Assembly (NCBI GenBank): GCA_032622095.1
Contig: CP136061.1
Location: forward strand, 25,668,991-25,732,990
Reading direction: 5' to 3'
DNA length: 64,000 nt
Origin: Siphonodentalium dalli
Lineage: Eukaryota > Mollusca > Scaphopoda > Gadilida > Siphonodentaliidae
In this document: piece by piece, positions 20,586-30,086 of the stretch
Position numbering within the stretch: the stretch's first letter is position 1
Layout of the letters: each line of letters starts with the position of its first letter
Notes under the pieces: generated by a model
The model's input: only the letters and a program-made list of their open reading frames with translations
The model's database searches: none
What the model was told of the DNA's origin: nothing
Program-made: the position numbers and the translations under genes

Positions 20586-21086
20586 GAGCTACATAAAGAA
20601 GATTCAAAAAAATCTACACAGCCACAGACTAGAAAAATTCAAGATAATCTTGTCGAATTGAGACAGATCTCTACCAATTTGTTTAAACTTTGTAACAAAA
20701 TGCAATGGCAAGAGAAACAAGAGAAAAACAAAGCTGATAAAAATTGGAAACCGCCATATGGTTACTGTTACAAATGCGGACAAGAATCCCATTGGTCCTT
20801 CCATTGTAAAACAGATTTCGGCGACAAAAAAAATGTGAAAACTATACAAAAATGTCTACAAGCAGTAACAATACAAGAACAAAATGCAGATATCAAAACT
20901 GAAGAGATGTCTACAACATCAGATGTTTTCAAACAACCCCGACCTGTTGATCCTACGAATGATTCACAGAACAAATCTGAAGATAAACATCCAGATTTTG
21001 AAAATTCCAAGAAAACTTCCAAGAAAAAGAAGCTGAGACCATTCTACATTCCAAAAACAGATAAACGAATCGATACAAACATTTGA
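20460..21086 (+). CDS. zinc-knuckle (CCHC) protein with polymerase-derived leader
   Basis: A 208-aa protein transcribed away from the polymerase gene. Residues 1 to about 40 are nearly identical to the polymerase N-terminus because of the inverted duplication (a single Asn-to-Asp difference in PVSDDATSEED). The unique part has a helix with Gln/Lys-rich spacing, then a retroviral-type zinc knuckle CYKCGQESHWSFHC (C-x2-C-x4-H-x4-C, about residues 102-115), then a low-complexity Lys/Asp/Pro tail ending KKKKLRPFYIPKTDKR. Such knuckles bind single-stranded nucleic acid. AATAAA follows 16 bases after the stop (21102-21107). The shared basic leader might act as a common localisation or DNA-binding signal. 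The frame is intact. Confidence 0.8.
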   Translation: MLTKLKTKMFKRIKRPVSDDATSEEDIVRKRPRPAVIEESYIELHKEDSKKSTQPQTRKIQDNLVELRQISTNLFKLCNKMQWQEKQEKNKADKNWKPPYGYCYKCGQESHWSFHCKTDFGDKKNVKTIQKCLQAVTIQEQNADIKTEEMSTTSDVFKQPRPVDPTNDSQNKSEDKHPDFENSKKTSKKKKLRPFYIPKTDKRIDTNI

Positions 21087-21101
21087 AAATTATGTTGTGT
21101 G

Positions 21102-21107
21102 AATAAA
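21102..21107 (+). terminator. poly(A) signal AATAAA of the zinc-knuckle gene
   Basis: A canonical AATAAA 16 bases downstream of the stop codon, followed by a T-rich run at 21127-21140. It contrasts with the histone-type ends of the two neighbouring genes. Confidence 0.6.
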
Positions 21108-21176
21108 TTATGAATTGAACAATCGTGTTTTTTTTTTTTTCAGCTATGAAAGAGTAACCTTTTGGGAAATGTGGGT

Positions 21177-21192
21177 GGCCCTGAAAAGGGCC
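21177..21192 (-). terminator. histone-type mRNA 3' stem-loop, minus strand
   Basis: On the minus strand the sequence reads AAC-GGCCCTTTTCAGGGCC-ACCCA, a 6-bp stem with a TTTC loop, an A-rich 5' flank and an ACCCA 3' flank. This is the known consensus of metazoan replication-dependent histone mRNA 3' ends, bound by stem-loop binding protein. It begins 19 bases after the TGA of the 121-aa gene. No poly(A) signal was seen between stop and stem-loop. A purine-rich U7-type downstream element is weak at best (CCCAAAAGG). Confidence 0.85.
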
Positions 21193-21211
21193 GTTTTTTC
21201 TTTTCCAGAAT

Positions 21212-21577
21212 TCATAAAAATTCTGCCAAATCAGGATATATCCCGTTGGGATTAATTGTCACAGACCAAGTAGGATTTGATCTGTGCGCCGCAGCAGCCT
21301 GAGCGAAGCTGTCAATTGCTGCATTGCACAGATCTTTCTTCTTGATCTGTGGCAAGATCTCCACGAGATCAAGATTGCTTGATTCTTGATTGCTTGATTC
21401 TTGATCACATACTTCAGGCGATGGTCGTCGCCGAGCCGGAAAATCTCTTAGCATCTGCTTCTGTACCACCTTTTGTTCAGGAGAATCCTGCCATTTCCTA
21501 TATCTTTTTATCTCCGTCTCCTCTGACGAATCTCTCTTCCTCCACAACTTCTTGATAAATTTCTTTAAAGACGGCAT
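21212..21577 (-). CDS. small basic accessory protein of unknown function (121 aa)
   Basis: I do not recognise a family. The N-terminus is strongly basic and amphipathic (MPSLKKFIKKLWRKRDSSEE), followed by an Arg/Lys/Gln-rich stretch, a small duplication (QESSNQESSN) and a C-terminal part with an Ala-rich helix (AIDSFAQAAAAHRS) and a WSVTINPNGIYPDL ending. The mRNA would end in a histone-type stem-loop placed 19 bases beyond the stop, unlike the rest of the element. Upstream on the minus strand lies the divergent intergenic region shared with the OTU-like gene. Position in the accessory end of the Polinton suggests a host-interaction or early function; this is inference. Confidence 0.6.
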   Translation of the reverse strand: MPSLKKFIKKLWRKRDSSEETEIKRYRKWQDSPEQKVVQKQMLRDFPARRRPSPEVCDQESSNQESSNLDLVEILPQIKKKDLCNAAIDSFAQAAAAHRSNPTWSVTINPNGIYPDLAEFL

Positions 21578-22147
21578 AATGAATGAAGTTCACTGAAAAA
21601 GTGAAAATATTTGTATACATTTGACACGGGCGACAATGAAATCACATGTCGCGTTGGCGTTAAAATTGACAAATATTTCCCGACGTGTTTTTTCAGAACC
21701 GGATCAACATGCATATTTTTCTTGATCATTATTGCATAGCGATCAAACAAATGTTTTTAATTTCGTTAGATCATTATCTATTATTTGGTACGCATGATTG
21801 ATATATTTATTACCTCGTTAGGCAAATATGGAATGTTTTTCTAGTTTTTGGTTTTGGAATTGTACATATTTTATACATAAAAACTGAACACAAGAAACAT
21901 ACTGAACATTTTTCTTGATCAGTGCATTTGATAACTTTACTTGGTCATCGTTTATGAACGAAAATGAATTCATATGTTAAAACATCTTAATTATTTGTAT
22001 ATACTATCATGAATTTAATCTATAACATATCGAAATGGTGAAACTAACAGATAATGCACTGTAAAGAAACACAACGTCAGGAAACATTTGTCATTTTTAA
22101 CGTCAAAGTATTATGTGCTTTCTCTACCGCCCGCGCAATCGTGATAT
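21578..22147. promoter_or_regulatory. divergent intergenic region between two histone-tailed genes
   Basis: About 570 bp, A/T-rich, with no long open frame. It separates the leftward 121-aa gene from the rightward OTU-like gene and should contain both promoters. No single TATA box stands out. GC-richer patches occur near each start, for example GTCGCGTTGGCG around 21650. Confidence 0.45.
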
Positions 22148-22579
22148 ATGTTCAAGCACGACAGCGAACAATTTATTCTACATTCAAAGATGACTGCTGT
22201 AAACATAACAGATCTTGACGAGATAATGGGCGGTGGGGTATACTGTAAAGCAGTGTACGGTGAAGAAATATCGCTATTTTGGAGGGCACTCAGCCTCGGG
22301 ATTTACGGGACGACCGATGGATGGATGATTCTGAGAGATGCGGCAGTTGACCTGTACTACACAGAGAGTGACGAACTTGTTGCGTCGGCACAAGATTTAC
22401 GGCGCACACCACTTTTGGCCGAATCAAGATTGATGGTTGAATTAGCGGCGACTGTTATACAGCGACCTATCGTCATGTTTGATGCTACCAAAGGCGGCTA
22501 CAAATCAACACCAAGATTCAAGTCATCAATACCTCTAGTGTGGATCCCCCACGTTTGCCACGAGCATTATTGTGAATGA
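22148..22579 (+). CDS. OTU/vertnin-like accessory protein, nucleophile apparently replaced
   Basis: A 143-aa protein on the plus strand at the right end of the Polinton. The centre (about residues 38-60) reads YGEEISLFWRALSLGIYGT, resembling the 'DGN-C-LFRALSLGLYGT' block of OTU-type deubiquitinases and vertnin-like proteins. A helix with LRDAAVDLYY follows, then LMVELAATVIQRPIVMF and a His-containing end (VWIPHVCHEHYCE). At the position of the OTU nucleophile I read Ser or Ile rather than Cys, so catalysis is doubtful. The family assignment is by pattern only. A histone-type stem-loop lies 94 bases after the stop. A role against host ubiquitin signalling is possible but is inference. Confidence 0.5.
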   Translation: MFKHDSEQFILHSKMTAVNITDLDEIMGGGVYCKAVYGEEISLFWRALSLGIYGTTDGWMILRDAAVDLYYTESDELVASAQDLRRTPLLAESRLMVELAATVIQRPIVMFDATKGGYKSTPRFKSSIPLVWIPHVCHEHYCE

Positions 22580-22673
22580 GAAATATGGATGAGGCGAGGA
22601 GACAAATCAATTGAAGTTTTGGCGAACAAAGAAGTTCAATGTGGCGGATTCTAAACTATAACAAAAATAAAAC

Positions 22674-22689
22674 GGCCCTTTTCAGGGCC
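22674..22689 (+). terminator. histone-type mRNA 3' stem-loop, plus strand
   Basis: AAC-GGCCCTTTTCAGGGCC-ACCAAA lies 94 bases after the stop of the OTU-like gene. It has the same 16-base stem-loop as 21177-21192 in the opposite orientation. The A-rich 5' flank and ACC 3' flank fit the metazoan histone consensus, and a purine-rich GATCGAAAAGATA (22698-22710) sits where a U7 snRNA target would be expected. An AATAAA (22665-22670) also lies just upstream, so two modes of 3' end formation are possible. Confidence 0.85.
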
Positions 22690-22766
22690 ACCAAATGATC
22701 GAAAAGATACTCTTGATAGCTAATTGATATTTTCCAAAGTGAGATTTTCCTTTTGAAAAAAATAAT

Positions 22767-23028
22767 TCTAAGTCCATTTTCATTTTTTTCGATCAGAAAT
22801 GTCACATCAATGACAGGAACATCTATCCTTAGGGTGGGAACTATGGCCCAGTACCCCCCAGACATGGGCACTATGGCCCAGTACCCCCCAGACATGGGCA
22901 CTATGGCCCAGTACCCCCCCAGACATGGGCACTATGGCCCATGGGCCATAGTGCCCATGTCTGGGGGGTACTGGGCCATAGTGCCCATGTCGGGGGGGTA
23001 CTGGGCCATAGTGCCCACCATTACTACT
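22767..23028 (-). repeat. Polinton right terminal inverted repeat
   Basis: Inverted copy of 7735-7996 with the same length of 262 bp. The outer end is ...GTGCCCACCATTACTACT. Read from outside to inside the internal units run two forward then three reverse, the opposite partition from the left TIR. On the plus strand both ends therefore show the same order (three forward, two reverse), although their flanks are inverted. The centre CACTATGGCCCATGGGCCATAGTG-like palindrome at about 22930-22952 is perfect here. Confidence 0.95.
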
Positions 23029-23034
23029 AACAGT
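23029..23034. repeat. target-site duplication, right (AACAGT)
   Basis: Identical to 7729-7734 and immediately outside the Polinton right terminus. It reads as the same two codons of the interrupted LINE ORF1. Confidence 0.95.
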
Positions 23035-24125
23035 CTTAAAGATAGTTTGAAAGATACAACGAAGCAGTTTTTGAAAGACGCGGCGAAACCATCAGACGAT
23101 TTGATTGAAAACGTGGAGCGTAAGCTCAGCACCATGTTTGGTCTTTTCGCGCGCGATATCACAGACAAGTTCAACCAAATGTGTTTTACCGTTGAGCAAT
23201 ATATGCCGCCACAAACTCCACCGTCTGTTCGTGATCACCCACACCCGGACAATCATCATATGTCATTCTCTGATTCACCTCCAAACCGAGTAGTATCGCA
23301 TTCGACATCAACACCCTTTGTAACTCTGGGCTCTGGTAAACAACCATTACCTATGTCTCCAATCAAACACAACACGATCAATACAGACAATCGCACCGAA
23401 TCAGTTACAAAACGTGAATTGTTCTCTGCTAACCAACCACATCTAGACAACACACAAACTACTAGTTGTGCTATCTCGCACGTAAACGGACGTAACAGTG
23501 ATCCCGTATTCTCACTAAGTTCTGAGGCCACCACGTCGCGAGTTCTCAACGAAAGCAATGTTGACCGTCCAAATGTTGCAGAATCAAGTACAAAAAAGAC
23601 ACAATTTCTGTCAGACAATCGCCTGCACATGACAAACGCGCCAATACACGTAACGCTGCGACCTCACAGACAAATGGCATCAATAGTATTTCTGTGTTTT
23701 CGGCAAGTTCTGGGGACATCGGACCACTTGTATCAACAGAACGACGTGCTGATCGACCCAATTTCCCCACGAACGACAACACGTTTAATATAGAGCCCGA
23801 CAGCCGACATAGAGATGAAGAACATAGAGGCTTCGTTGGCGTGCATCGTATTGTCAGACGAACTCGTAAAATTTTCGTGCGAGGAATTTCAACGAAAACG
23901 ACCGAAGATGATATCTGGGAGTACCTCGAGAAAAAGGGCGTGAAACCCACTTTCGTGAGGTTGATGTGGAGTACCCGCAGAGGTACTCAGTCGTCACGCA
24001 TCCACGTACATGTATATTCCAGCGATATGGACAGACTCTACGAGAATGACTTCTGGCCGCCAGGCATCGACTTTAGGCCATGGAATAAGGATCCCCCGAA
24101 AACAACCCCTACCAATAATGGATGA
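23029..24125 (+). pseudogene. LINE ORF1, C-terminal half, frameshifted
   Basis: Continues the coiled coil in frame from the Polinton junction (NSLKDSLKDTTKQFLKDAAK). A long Ser/Thr/Asn/His-rich linker follows. The frame shifts once between about 23600 and 23650, after which the third frame runs to 24125. The end contains an RRM-like fold: KIFVRGISTKTTEDDIWEYL (ribonucleoprotein motif 2-like), then RIHVHVYSSDM and a WPPGIDFRPW ending. This matches the RNA-binding module of LINE ORF1 proteins. The stop overlaps the ORF2 start (ATG at 24118). Confidence 0.7.
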
Positions 24126-27100
24126 CATCAAACTTCTCACATGGAACGCTTCTGAAGTAACTTCCACTGTTTTGTACCTAAAATCAATACTCGACAGACA
24201 ACTCTATGACATTGTTGAGCACTCGCTCAATGAAGATAACATTAACTTCTTGAAAAATATACATGAAGCGTACATTCCACTGGCGAAACCTGGGAGAACC
24301 ATAAGACTGAGTTCGGGTGGATCTTTCACGCGGGACGGCCTGGCTCTCTTAATAAGCAAGAATATCGCTAATCGTTGTGCAGCTCTAGAAACGACGTGTG
24401 ATCGCATCGTTGGTATGCAAGTCAAACTAAATTCGGAGAACATGCTCACTTTGTTACAAGTATACCTGCCGAGCACGAATCACAGTGATGACTACTTTGA
24501 GGAATGCTTAGCCTCTGTTGAAAACCACGTATCTATGTGCTCTGATTGTGGACCCGTTCTAGTCATGGGTGACTTTAATTCGCACCTGAATCGTCCCCCT
24601 GAATACCATGTACCGACTGGTCACAGTAATAGAATGGTTCTCTTGAATGAGTTTCTCGTTCGTATTGAGTCTTACTCAACCACATGCTCTGCGGCATGTA
24701 AGGGAACGACCCATACCGTTTATCCCTTCTCCTCAGCGGCGTCACCGTCTCGAATTGATCATATCACCGTGCCGTCTATTGTTGAAGATCTTGTGACTCA
24801 CTGTTCGATAGTTGATGACAATGAACTCAATACTTCCAATCACATGCCCGTGACGTGCTTCATCGAAATACCTGTTTGTCAAGTAACTTCTCCGACATTC
24901 GATAAACTGTCATTTAACTGGGGTAAAATAGACATTAACGCTTACCAATCTGCACTAGAATACTACTTGTCGGGTATTACACCATGTCCAGTTGTAAGCA
25001 GAACTCAACTGCAAAACATGTATGCGGATATCGTTGATGCTGTTACCTTTGCTGCTTTCGATTCTTCTCCTAGGATGTCAAATCACAAATCTAGAAAATC
25101 ATTCTGGAACGACGAACTACGGATACTGCATGGCTGTCTAAAAGTCAAACGGTCCGAATGGATTGCTGATGGTAAACCACACGCATGTGAGGTGGCTTCC
25201 TATGTCGATTATAAAGACGCAAAACGTAAATTCAGGAAGTTACTTCGTTCGGCAAACCGTATCAGAGATCAGGAAAAGCATGAAAAACTTGAGTTTTACT
25301 CAAACAACGATCGCACTAGCTTTTGAAAAACGCTAAATTCAAATTCCACTTCGTCACACATGTGTGGTCTCAGTAATGTGATGGAGTACAATGGCGAAAC
25401 CGTCCGAGACCCAGATGATATTGTTTCAGCTTGGCGCTCATATTTCGAACATCTTTACACCCCAGGCAAACACGACGACCCTGAGTTCGAACATACCATA
25501 CAAATGCGACTCGCGTCCTTATTAAACTGACACCACGTTGACTATAATTGTTCTATATTCTGTGACACCATCACCATTGCAGACCTAAAACGAAGAAAAG
25601 CAGGTGGAATAGACCGGGTGACAAATGAACATTTGATACACGGCAGTCAGTCACTGAAACAAAAGCTGTGCCAACTATTCAATGGAATTTTGGAGTTAGA
25701 ATGGGTCCCTCCACGGATGAAAATCGGCATAATCAGTCCCATGTACAAGGGAGAACCTAAACCAAAAGTCTCACCGGACAGTTACCGAGCCATAACTCCA
25801 TTGTCTGCAATATACAAATCATTTGAGAGTATAATGTTAAGCAGATTTCTGGGCAACGAATGCCTCGCGAACTTTCCGCATTCCCTTCAGCACATATTTC
25901 AAAAGAGAGTCAGCTGCCTAATGACATCATTTGTGCTACATGAATCGGTTGCATACGCACGTGATCTGAATGCACGTGCTTATGTGTGCTTTCTGGATTC
26001 ACAGAAAGCCTTTGACCGAGTTTGGTACGAAGGCCTCCTAGTAATACTCAGCCAGCATGGCTTCAAAGGCAAAATTATTCGACTCATCGCTAACATGTAC
26101 ACCGACTGCACCAGCAGAGTGATGGTAAATGGCCTGCTATCTGAACCATTGACTATTTTGCAAGGAGCAAGACAGGGGGCAGTAACCTCCCCTTTCTTCT
26201 ACCTCATGTTCATAAATGACTTGCTGGACTCACTTACCACATCGAACAGCGGGGTTGACATAGGTCACGTGGTTTGTACTGCGCCCACTACTGCAGACGA
26301 CATCGCTTTGATATCGACGTCTAAAGCTGGATTGGAAGAACTCATCGATATGTGCGACAGTTACAGTAAGTCGTGGCGGTTCGTTTTCTCGCATACGAAG
26401 AGCGCTATTGTGGTATTTAATGAAACTAAGAGTCAACATGACCGACAAAAGAGAACATGGTCCATTGGTGAGCAACGACTTCCCGAATCTACCGAAGCAG
26501 TGCATCTTGGAATCAGACAATGCAAATTCCAAAATGACCAGCGTAGGTCTTCTGCCGTCTCTGACAAGATGAGGAAATCTTATTTCTCTATTTCTGGCAG
26601 GGACATTGTTAAACAATGCACACCAACGACGATGGCTTCCCTTTTAAAATATATCGTCCTTCCAAAAAGCCTATATGGATGTGAGATTATGCCTCTCTCT
26701 TCAGCCTCGAATACATATCACATGGAAAAGGCGTATCGCACATGCTTAAAACACATTCAAGGACTGCCGGCGCGGACGCCTACGAACATCGCTATGAGTT
26801 TACTGGGACTCATGCCACTCGAAAGAGAAATTCATATTAAGAAACTCGTCTTCCTAGCTGATATCATACATCTTCCACAAAATCACCAGGTGCCACTCAG
26901 GATATTCATCTTTAAATTTTATCAATGCACAGTCTTTAGTCACCATATCAGCGGTTATGTTGCAGATATCATCCACCTGCTCCACCAGTATGACCTCTAC
27001 AATTTCTTGGAATCATTCATGCATACCGGTGAATTTCCGTCCAAACATACTTGGAAATAACTTTGTAAGTCAACTACACAGCGTCACTATATATCAGCAT

Positions 27101-27466
27101 GGGATAGCAAAGTTACTTCCGACTCATCACTGGAAATATTCCGTTTAACACAGCGTCAACCACTCTCAGTCTGGAGCATCTGGAGATTGCTCAAATGTCA
27201 TCCCCAGTGTTCCCGGACACTAAAGCCCCTCTCCTTACTTTTGAACAGAACGACGTTTGACAACAATCGCATATGTTGTGCTTGTACTAACTCATATAGT
27301 AACGAATAACTGCACGCCATGCGACACTGCACAGACGACCATTTGCTTGCGATCAGGAATGCCTATTGGGAACATATAATTAACCGATTCGGTGTGGCTA
27401 CATTCCTGCACTTGGACTCGACTGATGACTTTCACTACTCGCCTTCCTCCTTGGAAGCGACTGCTT
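24118..27466 (+). pseudogene. LINE ORF2: AP endonuclease and reverse transcriptase, broken
   Basis: ATG at 24118 overlaps the ORF1 stop. The endonuclease shows LLTWNAS near the start, VVEHSLNE-like (DIVEHSLNED), VLVMGDFNSHLN, and a C-terminal SRIDHITV and NHMPVTC, the usual EEP order with Asp/Asn/His. Two in-frame stops (25324-25326 and 25528-25530) precede the reverse transcriptase. That domain has FLDSQKAFDRVW, QGARQGAVTSPFFYLM and PTTADDIALIS, so the catalytic box is T-A-D-D rather than Y/F-A-D-D. Another stop lies at 27058-27060. Beyond it coding resemblance continues and then shifts frame into a CC-x2-C...H...C cluster before 27466. Confidence 0.85.
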
Positions 27467-27692
27467 GAATCCACCCGACGTCATAACAAAGAACCTAGAC
27501 CAAATCATCCTGGATTCTGCTTATTTTATCTTTGTTATGTGCCAACTGATCGATCGTGTACATACCTAGACATCAACACCAAGGAAAAAAATCTGTATTA
27601 TTCCACATCACCATTTTGTACGATACCATATTCTTATTGTATTATGTATATAATATCTTCTCCAGCAATGGGGGTATGAAATAAATATATGT

Positions 27693-28480
27693 CGATGCCT
27701 CGCAGAACAACACATTTCGGGTTTCACGCGATGCGAGTTATTTTAGGAAATTGTAGTAGACCGAGGAGTAATGTCCTATTCCCACAATATAACACACAAG
27801 GTGACATCCAATGGTTTTCTGGGGATATTTTCCAAGATTAGTAATATAACCGAGACATCAGGTATCATTTGCAGAAGATGTAATTTAATTTCGGTAAATA
27901 TAGAACAAACTGTTCTACGCCAAATACTACGACGAATCGAAAAAGCGGGACGACGTTTATGAACTGTTTTCTGCTTATACATTCGTTACTTGTGTTATTT
28001 TTGAAAATAAAATTTATAAAAAGAATGTTAAAAAAAATAGGAGCTATGGGGTAACTTTGATTAATAACGTATATGGCGTGCCGATTATACTTTTTGCAGG
28101 ATGTATGTATTCGTGGATGTTCTTTCGCGGATGTCTCATTGTTGTATGTAACTTTTATGACCTCGCTAATTGCTGTCGATATTTAGGTGTGAACAATGGC
28201 TGGGCCACTCTTGAAGATTTTATTGCGGGAACACACTGTATAATATAGCAGCTAACATTGCTGATAAAGTATGTCTTAGTTGGAATGTAGACTAAATGTC
28301 GCATTGCGAAGTATCGGGTATGTATTTAGTCCGATTAGTAGACTCTTGGTCCGCATTTATAACCTTTCTGGTGTGGTGAATGAGAAACCCGCAGTGATAA
28401 GCCGTAGTTGTAATAATTTAAAGGATTAGTTGTTTTAACGAAATTCTGAGGCGGTGCATTTATGAAACCAATACGCCAAT
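27693..28480. other. gene-less stretch
   Basis: About 790 bp between the LINE 3' end and the integrase pseudogene. No open frame with a recognisable motif and no array was seen. Confidence 0.45.
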
Positions 28481-28481
28481 G

Positions 28482-29150
28482 TCACACAAGAAGCACTCAA
28501 CCTGTTCAAGTCTGCCTGCCTTCAGTGCCAAAAGAAACGAAAGCGAGTAAAGACCAAATGTGTTGTGGTGAAGCCCATTCCATCAGAGGATTTTAGCTCT
28601 CGTTCACAAGTGGACTTAGTCGACATGCAATCAATGTGCCAAGGACAGTTCAAATGGATAATAAACTATCAGGATCATCTGACCAAATTCTGTTCGGTGC
28701 GCCTGCCATTCTGCAAAGTGACAATGGTTCAGAATTTACAGCTGAGGTTATCAACGAGTTGAAAGTAATGTGGCCCGATCTAGTCGAGACACCATCAGAG
28801 TCAAGGTTCTGTCGAGAGATCGAACTGTGACTAGAAGGACATGTTTTGCGTGGTTATGTGACAACAACACCACTAATTTGACTGTTGGTCTCAAGTTTGT
28901 ACAATTTCAGAAAAATTCGAGCCATCACAGTGGGATTAAACGCACTCCGTTTGCTGCACTTCCGGGTTCTGATGCTAAGATAGGACTTACGTCATTCAGC
29001 CTGCCTCACAAAGTAGTGTCCAGACTACAAAGCGAGGATGACTTGCTGAGTGTTGTTTCGTTACCAACAGCACAACAATCCCACTCTACAGAAGTTCCAG
29101 AACCATCAGATCCTTCAAACGACTTCCGATGTGTGTGCCACTGCTCTGTA
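28482..29150 (+). pseudogene. KRBA2-like integrase, decayed with internal deletions
   Basis: Three fragments in three frames match, by recognition, the integrase-derived family that includes vertebrate KRBA2. The first (28482-28702) has CLQCQKKRKR and SRSQVDLVDMQSM (first catalytic Asp region) and WIINYQDHLTKFC. The second (28690-28790) has FGAPAILQSDNGSEFTAEVI (second Asp) and MWPDLVE. The third (28850-29120) has NLTVGLKFVQFQKNSSHHSG and PFAALPGSDAKIGL. Segments between them, including that for the catalytic Glu, are missing. This is an old copy of a Ginger- or GIN-type transposon or its domesticated relative. Confidence 0.7.
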
Positions 29151-30086
29151 TAGCATTGATGATGTTATTGTTGACAATTGTATTTCCCTAAGATCAGCTG
29201 TTCAAAAGGAATCTATTAGTGGTGCTTTGCAAAGTGCAATTGTTCAGGTAGCAAGCGATGTCAGACTAAGAGATGCAAATGTTTCAAAGCCGGACTGCTA
29301 TGTAACTCACGATGCCACTCAAGTCTTGACTGTACGAATAAGAACTGTTGAACTATTACTACATGCTGTTTCAAGATGATTAAGATGTATTATAACGCAA
29401 TATTATTGTTTGTCAAATGTTATTGATGTAATATTTGTGTGATTTTAATGTTTCAAATAAATATCTTATGGTTAATAAATATGTTGATGAACTCACACAA
29501 GTTGTTATTGTCAATTATCAAAATCAGTTAATATGTCTAATGAAACACTCCTAATTTCAGTTATTATGTATAATAACTGAAAATTTCAGGTATTATATAT
29601 ATTAACTGAGTGAATCAGGTATTATACATAATAACTGAAAATTTCAGTTATTATAAATAATAACTGATAATACATATTAACTGTAACATATATATGCCTA
29701 ATAATCTGATCATGAAGCCGTTACCAGTTCTGACTATGGTTTTCTTGTTACTAGTCTCTGCTATTGCTGAACCAAACTCCATGCAAGTTATTATATCTCT
29801 CATCGCTCGGCTGAGATACCACAGCCACATGGACATTTGGTAAGGATTTCTGACACGATCTTAGTTCTTATGTTTTAGGATTAAAATTGTCTATATCTGG
29901 CTCAGTTCATGTGGTTTTTACAAATACCGACAGAATTACCATTATTGCAAACTTTTGGTGGTCAACATAGATAATGGGTGACCAAATATAGTTCCGACAA
30001 TACGTAAAAATAGATGTATCGGTCCGCAAAGTACCATCATTCCGGCAGTGACCAATCGCAGTGATAACGGAGAGGGCGCTGCGTGG
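29151..30086. other. gene-less stretch
   Basis: Contains the AT-rich palindromic array noted separately (29555-29690). The interval 29770-30090 is bounded by short inverted sequences (AAACTCCATGC / GCGTGGAGTTT) and might be a small insertion, but no duplication could be confirmed. Nothing coding was seen. Confidence 0.4.
29555..29690. repeat. AT-rich palindromic repeats
   Basis: Repeated variants of CAGTTATTATGTATAATAACTG, each itself palindromic, separated by AAAATTTCAG-like spacers. Four to five units. Probably a simple hairpin-forming satellite fragment. Confidence 0.6.

Larger units (their letters stand above)
7735..23028 (-). mobile_element. complete Polinton/Maverick (adintovirus-like) element
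   Basis: A 15,294-bp element with AG...CT termini, 262-bp terminal inverted repeats and a 6-bp target duplication. It encodes the Polinton core set: type-B polymerase, retroviral-type integrase with chromodomain, packaging ATPase, adenain-like protease, double jelly-roll major capsid and single jelly-roll minor capsid proteins. Most genes run leftward with overlaps or gaps of a few bases, like a viral late region. The right third carries accessory genes in both directions. Polymerase and integrase reading frames are broken, so this copy is probably not autonomous. Structural genes are open, so loss of function is probably recent. Confidence 0.97.
23029..27692 (+). mobile_element. non-LTR retrotransposon, 3' part
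   Basis: Second part of the LINE that was split by the Polinton: rest of ORF1, all of ORF2 and a 3' UTR. The 3' end is placed near 27692, after 'TTCTCCAGCAATGGGGG' and ATGAAATAAATA. The clade was not determined; the RRM in ORF1 and the AP-type endonuclease plus reverse transcriptase in ORF2 place it among APE-type LINEs. Confidence 0.75.

Noticed and set aside
21177-21192. Rho-independent bacterial terminator
   Set aside because: The stem-loop with TTTC loop, A-rich 5' and ACCCA 3' flanks fits the metazoan histone consensus, and the element is eukaryotic.
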